A stretch of 58,178 nt of DNA, from contig NZ_AUBB01000047.1 of the NCBI RefSeq assembly GCF_000429025.1, positions 1 through 58,178 of the forward strand, given 5' to 3'. This document shows positions 40,733 through 48,844 of the stretch, piece after piece. Position numbers and translations under genes: made by a program. The notes under the pieces were generated by a model. That model worked only from the letters and a program-made list of their open reading frames with translations. It was not told the DNA's origin and did not search any database. Numbering within the stretch: the first letter of the stretch is position 1; each line of letters begins with the position of its first letter. The stretch comes from Actinospineispora spinosispora DSM 44797. Lineage in GTDB: Bacteria; Actinomycetota; Actinomycetes; Mycobacteriales; Pseudonocardiaceae.

Positions 40733-40923
40733 CGGTGTCCTCCCGACGGTGGAGCTGAGTTGGCGGAGGGCCCGAGCGGAAGGCAGGGTGCCGGACTGCC
40801 GTTCGCGGCCTTGTTCGCCTGGGACAGGACCGGGCATTGTTCGGCGCCGACGGCGCACGACCCGCCGTACAACATGCCATCTACACCGCCATGGACACTG
40901 TCCGAGGAATTCTCCTGATGCAT
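40729..40923 (-). pseudogene. C-terminal tail of an upstream mce gene
   Basis: The frame ends GSCAVGAEQCPVLSQANKAA, then PAPCLPLGPSANSAPPSGGHR and TGA overlapping the next ATG. This Cys/Pro-rich tail, and its coupling to a following mce gene, are typical of internal mce operon proteins. Upstream of about 40923 the similarity stops and non-mce sequence begins, leading into the tRNA-Lys fragment at 41139. The mce operon was cut here by a rearrangement. Confidence 0.6.
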
Positions 40924-41020
40924 ACGGCGGAACTTCAGTCCTCGCGCGGGCCTGAAGCGCGCTGGAACAGGGCGAAAACCGACTTGCGCGTGCTGTTCGT
41001 ACACGCGCTCGCTTAAGTAA

Positions 41021-41056
41021 AAGCCGACATCTCTGCGGCCGAGTTGCGCCCGAGAC
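41021..41056 (+). repeat. copy 1 of a 36-bp repeat shared with 57693-57728
   Basis: AAGCCGACAT, ten variable bases, then GAGTTGCGCCCGAGAC. The same order and exact spacing recur at 57693 in the same orientation. The GAGTTGCGCCCGAG core also occurs in tandem at 41271-41296. Position close to a tRNA fragment suggests recombinase binding (arm-type) sites or an element end. Confidence 0.6.
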
Positions 41057-41138
41057 AACCGCCACATGCCGACAGAAAGTGCCACATCACGACAGCGACT
41101 ACTGAGCCTAAGCTGCAAGAACGGCATACTCTGGCACC

Positions 41139-41180
41139 CTCTTAATCAGCGGGTTCGGGGTTCGAGTCCCTGGCGGCGCA
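41139..41180 (+). repeat. left tRNA-Lys(CTT) 3'-half, attachment-site repeat
   Basis: CTCTTAATCAGCGGGTTCGG followed by GGTTCGAGTCCCTGGCGGCGCA is the anticodon loop (CUU), variable loop, T arm and acceptor 3' strand of a tRNA-Lys. The 5' half (D arm and first acceptor strand) is absent, as the bases upstream do not pair. Integrases use exactly this part of tRNA genes as the core att sequence. A matching copy lies at 48845-48884. Confidence 0.8.
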
Positions 41181-41187
41181 CACTCAC

Positions 41188-41222
41188 ACCGCAGGTCGAG
41201 ATGTCGCTGACCTGCGGTTTTT
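41188..41222 (+). terminator. intrinsic terminator after the tRNA-Lys fragment
   Basis: ACCGCAGGTC (41188-41197), an 11-base loop, GACCTGCGGT (41209-41218) and then TTTTT: a 10-bp perfect stem with U tract. Its place 8 bases after the tRNA fragment suggests it was the terminator of the original tRNA-Lys gene. Confidence 0.85.
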
Positions 41223-41270
41223 GCTTTCTAAGTGTCGTTGCATCTCTCCTTCGTCTATCCACTATGGACG

Positions 41271-41296
41271 TAGTTGCGCCCGAGTTGCGCCCGAGA
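41271..41296 (+). repeat. tandem GAGTTGCGCCC repeats right of the attachment core
   Basis: AGTTGCGCCC occurs at 41272-41281 and again inside GAGTTGCGCCCGAGA at 41282-41296, an 11-base period. With the copy at 41041 on the other side of the tRNA fragment, these sites flank the att core about 90-100 bases away on both sides, as arm-type integrase sites do. Confidence 0.5.
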
Positions 41297-41602
41297 TAAC
41301 AGACCCATGTTTGTTCATTGATCTTGGGCCGTCTTCTGAGTAGTGGGTAGTACCTCACCTAGGGCATGCGCGCCGGTTCACCGCAGCAGCCCGCTGGGCG
41401 CACGACCCTCATTGTGTGAACTAAGTACGCGGCCCGGTCAGGAGCTGTAAGCGGGTTCGAGATGAGCGCGGCTGCTTCCCCCACGATCCGCATCCGGGTC
41501 GTGCGTCAATCCGATGCATCGCCGCCATACCCCAGTCAACGCCGACAGTGTGACTTCGACGTAGCGAGGGCCGGTGCGAATTGCGCTGAGCATCAGATGG
41601 TC

Positions 41603-41631
41603 CGTGGCCCTTGTCCGGGACAAGGGCCACG
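41603..41631. terminator. perfect 14-bp inverted repeat, bidirectional terminator-like
   Basis: CGTGGCCCTTGTCC (41603-41616), a single central G, GGACAAGGGCCACG (41618-41631). Very stable, no U tract on either side. No gene ends close by, so it may be a relic terminator or a protein-binding palindrome. Confidence 0.5.
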
Positions 41632-42155
41632 ATCCCGGCGTTACGCGCCCTCGGTGTGGCGACTACCGCTGAGGCCTACCGGGCGGCCCTGCCCGACGTA
41701 CCCGCTCGGCGTCCTCACCCCGCGGCGCAAGGCTCATACCGGTGGCGCACGCACTCACTCGGCCGGTCGGATCGGGCTGCCAACACCTAGCAACGCCGCA
41801 AGTCGGGTCGTGGTGGTGGCTTCCTCGGACGGGACGCTTCTCGGACCTTGACCCCGGCACGTTCGACGATGGCCTACTTCGCCAACGCCGCCGGATCAAC
41901 ATCCGCCCCACCGCCGACACCCGAGCGGTCGCCGCCGCACAGACGCTGTGGCGACAACTCAGCTCGCCGGGCAGCCTTCGGCCATTCGTAGGACCGCCGT
42001 TACCTCCTGGCCGACGAGACCCGCAAGGTCGGTCTTCGGTGGGAGTGGACATTTGAGGCGGGGTCGGTGGAGACCATTTACCCCCATCTTGCGACCCGCT
42101 GTATGTCGCTCTCGCAGATCACGGCCCGGTGGTAGTTGTCGTGATGTGTCACCAC

Positions 42156-42202
42156 GAGTTGAGTCTCAATGTCGCCGCTCAGCCCGTCACCAGTTAGGCG
42201 CG
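42156..42202 (+). repeat. copy 2 of the TTGAGTCTCAATGTCG dispersed repeat
   Basis: Same block as at 30878 (TTGAGTCTCAATGTCG, then GCCCGTCACCAGTTAGGCGCG, similar but not identical). The two copies are 11 kb apart, both in degraded intergenic DNA. Probably ends of the same unrecognised insertion element family. Confidence 0.4.
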
Positions 42203-42346
42203 GATGACTCCCACGGCGATCACGTCGATTTGGATCCGGAGTTCGCGGAACCCTTAGGCCATGTAGCAGGTCAGTGTCGATGAGTTCCTGAGTTCAGCGA
42301 AGGCGCAGGTCTGAGCGTCCGTCTTGAGCGGGGTAGCGTTCGGTTG

Positions 42347-42823
42347 GTGAGCGGCCGAGTGATCAACGAACCCTTGACCGGGCGCGAGCAGGACGCGTGG
42401 CGCGGTGTACTAAAACTGGCTGATTCCCTGCGCAGCTCAGTTAGCGGCGAGCTCACTCCCGCTACCGGATTGAGCTCTCCCGACTATTTGGTGCTCAACA
42501 GGTTGAGTGACGCGCCTGAGAATCGACTCTCAGGCATGAAGTCGCTCGCGGTGAAGTTGAACTGGTCAGCGAGCCGCCTCTCGCACCAGCTCAAGAGGAT
42601 GGAGGCTCGCGGATTGGTGGAGCGGGTCTACGAAGAAGGCACTGGCCTGGTCACCATGTCGGTCACCCCTCGGGCCGAGCAGATCATGAAGGATGCCCGC
42701 GCGGTTCACGCCGAGGCGGTCCGCAGGTATTTCCTCTCGATCACCAGCGACGAAGAGCAAGAGTTCATCATCAACCTCGCGAACCGGGTCGTCGATGCCC
42801 AGCTCAGCTCAGAGCAGGGCTGA
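42347..42823 (+). CDS. MarR-family transcriptional regulator
   Basis: 158 residues from a GTG at 42347 (GTG 42359 is an alternative), with GAGCGGGG upstream. MarR winged helix: GMKSLAVKLNWSASRLSHQL at about residues 65-84, then RMEARGLVERVYEEGTGLVT with the wing, and flanking dimerisation helices. First gene of the island, ahead of the aldehyde dehydrogenase genes, with an 18-bp palindrome in the intervening promoter. It probably represses that operon until an aromatic or aldehyde ligand binds. Confidence 0.87.
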   Translation: MSGRVINEPLTGREQDAWRGVLKLADSLRSSVSGELTPATGLSSPDYLVLNRLSDAPENRLSGMKSLAVKLNWSASRLSHQLKRMEARGLVERVYEEGTGLVTMSVTPRAEQIMKDARAVHAEAVRRYFLSITSDEEQEFIINLANRVVDAQLSSEQG

Positions 42824-42978
42824 TTCAGCGCACTGAGTCGCCCCCGGTACGCGGCGGAGCCCAGCGACACGTCGATGAGCGGTCGCGCTCGCGTCGCCGA
42901 GCCCGAGGCCGCTCGCCTGCGGCACCAGTTGCGAGTTCTTAGGTTTCTCACACGGAATCCACTGCGCCCTCGGTGCTA

Positions 42979-42996
42979 GGGTTGACGTATCAACCC
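42979..42996. promoter_or_regulatory. palindromic operator ahead of the PaoABC-like operon
   Basis: GGGTTGA-CGTA-TCAACCC is a perfect 7-4-7 inverted repeat 52 bases before the small-subunit GTG. A TAGGGT that could serve as a -10 box (42977-42982) overlaps its left arm. Size and placement fit a MarR dimer site; assignment to the MarR gene just upstream is inference. Confidence 0.6.
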
Positions 42997-43047
42997 CATC
43001 GGACGCTGGGCTTTCCCGACGTCGGTACGTCGAGAGGGAGGTAGCCC

Positions 43048-43680
43048 GTGGACAGCACGGTCCCCGTGCCGGCGGAGCATCCGGAGCAGTCTGACGGTGC
43101 CGCCGCGCCCTTCAGCATCAACCGCAGGAAATTCGTGGGGGCGACGGCGGTGGTCGGCGGTCTGGTGGCGGCCGCGCCTGCACTGGCCGGTTGTGGCACC
43201 GAACGAGGACCGGAAGACCTCACGACCGTGACGCTGACCATCAATGGCGCGCATCGTGTCATCGAGGTGGACAACCGCACCTCTCTACTGGATCTGCTGC
43301 GTGAACGAGCTGGATTACCTGGCACCAAGAAGGGCTGCAACCAGGGTGCTTGTGGGGCGTGCACGATCCATGTGGACGGCAGGCGGGTGAACTCGTGTCT
43401 GACCCTCGCGGTCATGCACGACGGAGCCGAGATCGCCACCATCGAAGGTCTTGCCGACGGGGACCGGCTGCATCCGTTGCAGCAGGCTTTCATCGATCAC
43501 GACGGGTTCCAATGCGGCTACTGCACTCCGGGCCAGATCATGTCCGGAATGGGGTGTATCGCCGAGGGCCACACAGGTTCACCGGCGGAGATCCGTGAAT
43601 GGATGAGCGGAAACATCTGCCGCTGCGGCGCGTACACCAACATCGTCAGCGCGATCGCGCAGACCGCGGCCCGGACCTGA
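43048..43680 (+). CDS. PaoA-like [2Fe-2S] subunit of periplasmic aldehyde dehydrogenase, Tat lipoprotein
   Basis: 210 residues from a GTG with GGGAGG 7 bases upstream. The N-terminus has a Tat signal, INRRKFVGATAVVGGLVAAA, ending in LAGC, so it looks like a Tat-exported lipoprotein. Two [2Fe-2S] sites of the xanthine-oxidase family follow: CNQGACGACTIHVDGRRVNSC near residue 97 and CGYCTPGQIM...CRCGAYTNI near 151-190. It passes electrons between the molybdenum subunit and the FAD subunit. The Tat signal here should carry the folded complex across the membrane, as in E. coli PaoABC. Confidence 0.88.
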   Translation: MDSTVPVPAEHPEQSDGAAAPFSINRRKFVGATAVVGGLVAAAPALAGCGTERGPEDLTTVTLTINGAHRVIEVDNRTSLLDLLRERAGLPGTKKGCNQGACGACTIHVDGRRVNSCLTLAVMHDGAEIATIEGLADGDRLHPLQQAFIDHDGFQCGYCTPGQIMSGMGCIAEGHTGSPAEIREWMSGNICRCGAYTNIVSAIAQTAART

Positions 43681-43687
43681 GGCGACA

Positions 43688-44665
43688 ATGTTTCCTTTTG
43701 CTTTCACCCAGGCAGCTGATGAGCGCTCCGCTCTCGCGGCCGGAGAGCGCGGCGGTCGGTACATCGCGGGCGGTACGACGCTGGTCGACCTCATGCGGGA
43801 GACCGTGGAGCGCCCGGCCACCGTGATCGACATCAACGCCCTTCCCTACCGCGACATCAAGCTCGACCCGAGGGGTCTGCGTGTTGGGGCGCTGGTCCGA
43901 ATGACCGACCTGGCCAAGGACCCGAGGGTGCGCACTCAATACCCGGTGATTGCCGAGGCCTTGGAGTTGAGCGCTTCGGCGCAGCTGCGCAACATGGCTT
44001 CGATCGGGGGCAACATCATGCAACGACCTCGGTGTCTGTATTTCCGGGATGTCACCTCGGCGTGCAATCGGCGGCAGCCGGGCTCGGGATGTCCCGCGAT
44101 CGGCGGCGAGAACCGTGGCCACGCGGTGCTGGGCGCGAGTGATCAGTGCGTCGCGACTCACCCCTCCGACCTGGCGGTCGCTCTGGTTGCACTCGATGCT
44201 GTGGTCATCGCCCGGTCGCGGGGCGGTGACCGGCGCATCCCGGTGGCGCGGTTCTTCCGGGAGCCGGGCAACACTCCGGACCAAGAACATGACCTGCGCC
44301 CGGGAGAGCTCATCGTCGCCGTGGAAGTGCCCTCGGGACCCCATACCGCGCGATCGGGTTATCTGAAGGTCCGTGACCGCCAGTCCTACGAGTTCGCGCT
44401 GAGCTCCGCGGCGGTAGCCCTGGACATCCAGGGCGGCATCATTCGCGGCGCGCGGGTGGCGGTCGGAGGGACCGCCACAGTCCCGTGGAGGTTGCCCGAG
44501 GTGGAGCGGGCCCTTGTCGGTCACACCGCCGCGCGGCAACTGTGGGGCGACGCGGCGCAGCACGCGGCGAGCGGGGCAAGACCGCTCTCGCGGAACGGAT
44601 TCAAGATCGAACTGGTGAAGCGCACCGTTGCCCGCCAACTCGCCACTGTGGCGACGCTGCCATGA
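43688..44665 (+). CDS. PaoB-like FAD subunit with [4Fe-4S] insertion
   Basis: 325 residues. The FAD-binding PCMH-type domain is shown by YIAGGTTLVDLMRETVERP at residues 24-42 and LRNMASIGGNIMQRPRCLYF near 103. An extra Cys-rich loop (RCLYFRD.TSACN...GSGCPAIGG...SDQCVATHPSD, residues about 116-160) carries the four cysteines that bind a [4Fe-4S] cluster in E. coli PaoB and are missing in ordinary CoxM subunits. No signal peptide, consistent with export by hitchhiking on the Tat subunit. It lies 7 bases after PaoA and overlaps PaoC by ATGA. Confidence 0.88.
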   Translation: MFPFAFTQAADERSALAAGERGGRYIAGGTTLVDLMRETVERPATVIDINALPYRDIKLDPRGLRVGALVRMTDLAKDPRVRTQYPVIAEALELSASAQLRNMASIGGNIMQRPRCLYFRDVTSACNRRQPGSGCPAIGGENRGHAVLGASDQCVATHPSDLAVALVALDAVVIARSRGGDRRIPVARFFREPGNTPDQEHDLRPGELIVAVEVPSGPHTARSGYLKVRDRQSYEFALSSAAVALDIQGGIIRGARVAVGGTATVPWRLPEVERALVGHTAARQLWGDAAQHAASGARPLSRNGFKIELVKRTVARQLATVATLP

Positions 44666-46833
44666 GCGTCGTTGGAGAGATACACAGCGGAGGTGCGGTC
44701 GGCCAACCGATGTCACGCGTGGACGGCCCACTCAAGGTGACCGGCCGCGCGACCTATGCCGCGGAGCATCCCGTACCCGACATCGTCCATGGCGTGATCG
44801 TGAGCAGCACGGTCAGCCGGGGCCGCGTGATCTCGATCAATCCCGACCGTGCGCTGGCCGCACCCGGTGTCCTTCGCGTCCTGACCGACCTACGCGGCGT
44901 CAACCTCGGTTACCCCGTCGACCAAGTCAACTTCTTCGGTCAGTCTCTCGGCGTCGTCGTGGCAGCCACCCTGGAGCAAGCCGAGCACGGCGCGACGCTG
45001 GTCGACGTGCGGTATGCGGACCAGCCAGGGCGCAGCGACATCGATACACCCGACACAACGCCGCACTTGTCGTCGGAGACTCCGGACTACCGTCGGGGGG
45101 ATCCTGACGGCGCGCTGCGCGGCGCGAGCACGGTGCTGGACCACACCTTCAGCATCGCCCGCAACTACCACAATCCCATGGAGCTGCCCTCCACGATCGC
45201 GGCCTGGAAGGGCGACCGACTCACGCTCTGGGACAAGACACAGTGGGTGCAGGGCAACGCCCAGAATGTGGCGACCGCGCTCGGCGTACCGCCGGGAAAC
45301 ATCCGGGTGATCTGCCCGTTCATCGGGGGCGCGTTCGGCAGCTCTGGTCGTACCTGGCCACACGTGATCCTGACCGCGTTCGCGGCCCGCGAGATGCGGC
45401 GGCCGGTCAAGGTGGTGCTCACCCGCAAGCAGATGTACAGCGGCGTCGGGTACCGACCGACGAGCCGGCAACGCTTCAGGATCGGTGCCAGCGCGAACGG
45501 CCAGCTGACCGCGGTCGTCCACGAAGGCATCTCCGAAACAGCCCGTTACACCGACTACGACGACTCGGGCATGGAACTATCCCAGTTCCTTTACCGCTGT
45601 CCACACGTGCGTTCCAGCTACCGCCTCGTACCACTGGACGTGCACGCCCCGACGTTCATGCGCGGCCCAGGCACAGTGACCGGCGCCTTCGCGCTCGAGT
45701 CATCCATGGACGCCCTAGCCCACGAACTCGGGATCGACCCGATCGAGCTGCGGCTACGGAACGAGCCGGCCGACAACGCATTCAACAACCTGCCCTTCAC
45801 CACCCGCCGACTTGCCGACTGTTACCGACTGGGAGCAGAGCGATTCGGCTGGTCAAGACGTAGCCCGACACCTCGGGCCCTGCGCGAAGACAACCTGCTG
45901 ATCGGTCTGGGCATGGCCACGGCCGCGCACTCCAACAACCGAACGTCCGCGACCGCGATGGCCCGCGTCCACGATGACGGCACCGCCGTGGTGGCGAGCG
46001 CCACCGCGGACATGGGCCCGGGCACCTACACCTCCATGGTCCAGATCGCCGCTGACGCACTCGGTCTGCCAGCCAGCAGGGTCACCTTCCAGCTCGGTGA
46101 CTCGACTCTCCCCACCGCACCCATGCACTCCGGCTCCAAGACCCTAGCGAGCGTGGGTTCGGCGGTATTCACAGCCTGCAACGCTCTGCGCGACAGCTTC
46201 ATACGCACCGCCGTGGTGGACCCCGCCTCCCCGCTGCACGGGGCGTCTCCGGACTCGATCACAGTTCGGGACGGGCTGCTGAGCGCGCGCAACGCCCCAG
46301 GACGGAGCGATTCATACCGGCAGATCCTTCAACGACACAACCAGACCCACATGGACACACAGCAGAGCTGGGGCCCAGGAGACTTCAACCAGCATTTCTC
46401 CTCCTACGCCTACGGCGCGATCTTCGCCGAGGTATCCGTCGACGAGATGCTCGCCACCGCGAGGATCAGGCGCATCTTCACCGCCTACGACATAGGCCGA
46501 GTCATCAACCCGAAGCTTGCGCACAGCCAGGCCCTATCCGGCATGATCGCCGGAATCGGAATGGCCCTTCTGGAAAACGGGATCACCGACCACCGCGACG
46601 GACGGATCGTCAACGCGAACATGGCGGACTATCTGGTCCCGGTCAACGCCGACGTGCCCGAGCTGGACGCGGTATTTCTCGATACCGAAGAACCCACAGC
46701 CGATCCGATCGGAATCAAAGGGCTGGGAGAACTGGTCATGGTAGGGATTCCCGCCGCGATCGCCAACGCCGTCTTCAACGCGACCGGTCGACGTATAACC
46801 GAGCTCCCCATCACCCTGGACGCCCTGCTCTAG
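44662..46833 (+). CDS. PaoC-like molybdenum (MCD) catalytic subunit, aldehyde dehydrogenase
   Basis: 723 residues from the ATG at 44662, overlapping the PaoB stop by 4. Xanthine-oxidase-family large subunit: VDGPLKVTGRATYAAE near residue 18, FGQSLGVVV near 92, pterin contacts GGAFGSSGRTWPH near 220 and MRGPGTVTGAF near 333, and the catalytic glutamate in GIKGLGELVMVG near 688. It hydroxylates aldehydes to acids using mono-nuclear Mo with the cytosine dinucleotide cofactor in relatives. No XdhC/PaoD chaperone or MocA gene is in the island, so maturation must use genes elsewhere. Confidence 0.88.
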   Translation: MSVVGEIHSGGAVGQPMSRVDGPLKVTGRATYAAEHPVPDIVHGVIVSSTVSRGRVISINPDRALAAPGVLRVLTDLRGVNLGYPVDQVNFFGQSLGVVVAATLEQAEHGATLVDVRYADQPGRSDIDTPDTTPHLSSETPDYRRGDPDGALRGASTVLDHTFSIARNYHNPMELPSTIAAWKGDRLTLWDKTQWVQGNAQNVATALGVPPGNIRVICPFIGGAFGSSGRTWPHVILTAFAAREMRRPVKVVLTRKQMYSGVGYRPTSRQRFRIGASANGQLTAVVHEGISETARYTDYDDSGMELSQFLYRCPHVRSSYRLVPLDVHAPTFMRGPGTVTGAFALESSMDALAHELGIDPIELRLRNEPADNAFNNLPFTTRRLADCYRLGAERFGWSRRSPTPRALREDNLLIGLGMATAAHSNNRTSATAMARVHDDGTAVVASATADMGPGTYTSMVQIAADALGLPASRVTFQLGDSTLPTAPMHSGSKTLASVGSAVFTACNALRDSFIRTAVVDPASPLHGASPDSITVRDGLLSARNAPGRSDSYRQILQRHNQTHMDTQQSWGPGDFNQHFSSYAYGAIFAEVSVDEMLATARIRRIFTAYDIGRVINPKLAHSQALSGMIAGIGMALLENGITDHRDGRIVNANMADYLVPVNADVPELDAVFLDTEEPTADPIGIKGLGELVMVGIPAAIANAVFNATGRRITELPITLDALL

Positions 46834-46872
46834 CCGACCGAACCATACGCCGCCCCCTAGGAGGTAAGGCCG

Positions 46873-47871
46873 TTGAAGTACACACGACTGGGCCGCTCCG
46901 GACTCGAGGTCTCACGTGTCACGCTCGGCTGCATGAGCTTCGGCGCCTCCGATCGCGGCAGCTCGTGGACTCTCGGATTCAACGAAGCGCGCACCTTCTT
47001 TCGTCAGGCACTCGAAGCCGGGATCACCACCTTCGACACCGCCAACACCTACGGTCAGGGCAGCAGCGAGGAGATCACCGGCACGCTCCTCGCGGAACTA
47101 GCCCCGCGCGACGAAGTCGTGATCGCCACGAAGGTCTTCTTCCCCATGCATCAAGGCCCCAAGGGCAGGGGCTTGTCCCGTGGCGCGATCTTTGCCCAGG
47201 TAGACCAGAGCCTGCGCCGGCTGGGTACCGACTACATCGACCTCTACCAAATCCACCGCTACGACCCCTCGGCGCCTATAGCGGAAACCATGGAAGCACT
47301 GCACGACTTGGTCTCAGCAGGCAAGGTCCGCTACCTGGGCGCGTCCTCGATGTGGACCTGGCAGTTCGCCCAAGCCCAACACCTGGCCGACCTACACCGC
47401 TGGACTCGATTCGTATCCATGCAGAATCACTACAATTTGATCATGCGTGAGGAGGAACGGGAGATGCTCCCGTTCTGCCAGGACCAGGGCATCGGTGTGC
47501 TGCCCTACAGCGCCCTGGCCCGAGGCAAGCTCGCCCGGAATCCCGACGTACCGACCGACCGCGGGCGCAACGACGGATTCGCGCGAGTGCGCTACCAGCA
47601 AGACCTCGACTCCGACAACAAGATCATCGAAGCGGCGGCAAGCGTCGCGGCCAATCGTGGAGTCACCAAAGCTCAAGTCGCCCTGGCTTGGGTACTGCAC
47701 AATCCCGCGGTCACCTCGCCCATCATCGGCGCCACCAAGCCCCACCACATCACCGACGCTGTGGCCGCCGTCGACCTGGCGCTATCCGACGAAGAAGTCA
47801 CATGGCTTGAGGAGAGCTACACCCTCGCAATCCAGAAGGCTTCTAACTCGCATCACCGGTTGAATCAATAG
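46873..47871 (+). CDS. aldo/keto reductase
   Basis: 332 residues from a TTG with AGGAGG 8 bases upstream. AKR barrel: LGRSGLEVSRVTLGCMSFG at residues 6-24, catalytic Asp/Tyr in FDTANTYGQGSSEE near 55, Lys in VVIATKVFF near 84, His in LYQIHRYDPS near 128, and the NADPH-binding end SPIIGATKPHHI near 280. It resembles YakC/AKR11-14-type enzymes. Joined to the aldehyde dehydrogenase operon, it could form or remove the aldehyde substrate. Confidence 0.87.
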   Translation: MKYTRLGRSGLEVSRVTLGCMSFGASDRGSSWTLGFNEARTFFRQALEAGITTFDTANTYGQGSSEEITGTLLAELAPRDEVVIATKVFFPMHQGPKGRGLSRGAIFAQVDQSLRRLGTDYIDLYQIHRYDPSAPIAETMEALHDLVSAGKVRYLGASSMWTWQFAQAQHLADLHRWTRFVSMQNHYNLIMREEEREMLPFCQDQGIGVLPYSALARGKLARNPDVPTDRGRNDGFARVRYQQDLDSDNKIIEAAASVAANRGVTKAQVALAWVLHNPAVTSPIIGATKPHHITDAVAAVDLALSDEEVTWLEESYTLAIQKASNSHHRLNQ

Positions 47872-47972
47872 CCAAGCGAAGCAATACCGCTCGAAATTCT
47901 CTTTCGCGAGTTGTGCTCCACCTCCCAACAAACGCACTGCGGCAAGCAAACATCCCGGGAAAGGTGACCATA

Positions 47973-48398
47973 ATGACCGCCAACAATGCCCAACCCCCTA
48001 CCGAACCGGGCGACACCAGGCCCGACCGTCGCATGAATTGGGCAGGAATGACGATAGGCACACTCGTCGTTCTTTTCCTACTCGTCGACGCCGTCAGCAA
48101 GTTGCTGGCCTCTCACGCCGAGGCGTCCGCCGCCGCCACAATAGGCTTCGATCCCGGCACGCTCCCGGTGATCGGCACGCTACTATTGATCAGTGTCGCG
48201 CTGTACTCGGTGCCACAAACCTCACTCTTCGGCGCGGTTCTCATCACGGCCTACCTCGGCGGAGCACTGTGCGCAACGCTCCGGATTCACGCACCGCTTC
48301 CCGTCTTGTTGATTCCTGTCGTCTTCGCGATCCCAGTGTGGCTCGGGCTCTACCTACGTAGCGCGGCCCTACGCAAGCTGGTTCGTCACGGCCTCTAA
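47973..48398 (+). CDS. DoxX-like membrane protein
   Basis: 141 residues from the ATG at 47973 (an upstream in-frame start lacks a ribosome site), with four hydrophobic helices: GTLVVLFLLVDAVSKLLA, LPVIGTLLLISVALYSVP, SLFGAVLITAYLGGALCA and LPVLLIPVVFAIPVWLGLYL. The pattern, including D and K in helix 1 and TAYLGGA in helix 3, is that of the DoxX_2/DoxX-like family, small membrane proteins of unclear redox-linked role. It is the last gene of the island's operon. Confidence 0.72.
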   Translation: MTANNAQPPTEPGDTRPDRRMNWAGMTIGTLVVLFLLVDAVSKLLASHAEASAAATIGFDPGTLPVIGTLLLISVALYSVPQTSLFGAVLITAYLGGALCATLRIHAPLPVLLIPVVFAIPVWLGLYLRSAALRKLVRHGL

Positions 48399-48696
48399 AG
48401 GCGTCGGCGAAGCACCGATCACGCCTCGCGTCCATGAGTCGTTCACGCAGCTCGGGATAACTCCGTTCCCGGTCGACACACCGAATCATGGGCGACTGCA
48501 CCACGGTGAAGCCTCGCTCTCCGAACTCGACAACCCGCACCTTTGCGGCCGACCACTCGACGGTATGGCGACCATCGGGCCCGACCTATGACCACAACGC
48601 GCCGGCATCATGACCCCAGCGCTCACCGATCACACGGCGGCCGCGCAGACGCTTTCGGAACCATGGCGTTGCCTATTGGTGCAGTACTTTCGGTCC

Positions 48697-48844
48697 ATGC
48701 CACAAGGCGTCAACGCTGAGAACAAGCCACTGAGACGCACCCAGGAGCAACGCAGCGCCGCGACGCGCCGCCAAATCCTGGACGCCGCGGTGCAGTGTCT
48801 CCAGGCCTACGACTGTGCCGGGACGACCACTGTCCGGGTCGCAA
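48697..48844 (+). pseudogene. TetR-family regulator cut by the right tRNA-Lys repeat
   Basis: From ATG 48697 the frame encodes RRTQEQRSAATRRQILDAAV then AYDCAGTTTVRVA, the first helices of a TetR_N domain. At 48845 it runs directly into the tRNA-Lys 3'-half repeat, losing the recognition helix and everything after. The cut coincides to the base with the start of the repeat, showing that the repeat arrived by recombination. Confidence 0.8.

Larger units (their letters stand above)
41223..42346. other. 1.1 kb without a supportable gene at the left edge of the island
   Basis: Apart from the tandem repeats at 41271, the hairpin at 41603 and the dispersed repeat at 42156, I see only short frames lacking motifs and ribosome sites. 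The integrase expected beside such an att site is not present as an intact gene. The region reads like scrambled remnants. Confidence 0.45.

Noticed and set aside
41139..41180. Functional tRNA-Lys gene
   Set aside because: Only the 3' half is present; the upstream 35 bases do not form a D arm or pair with the acceptor strand.
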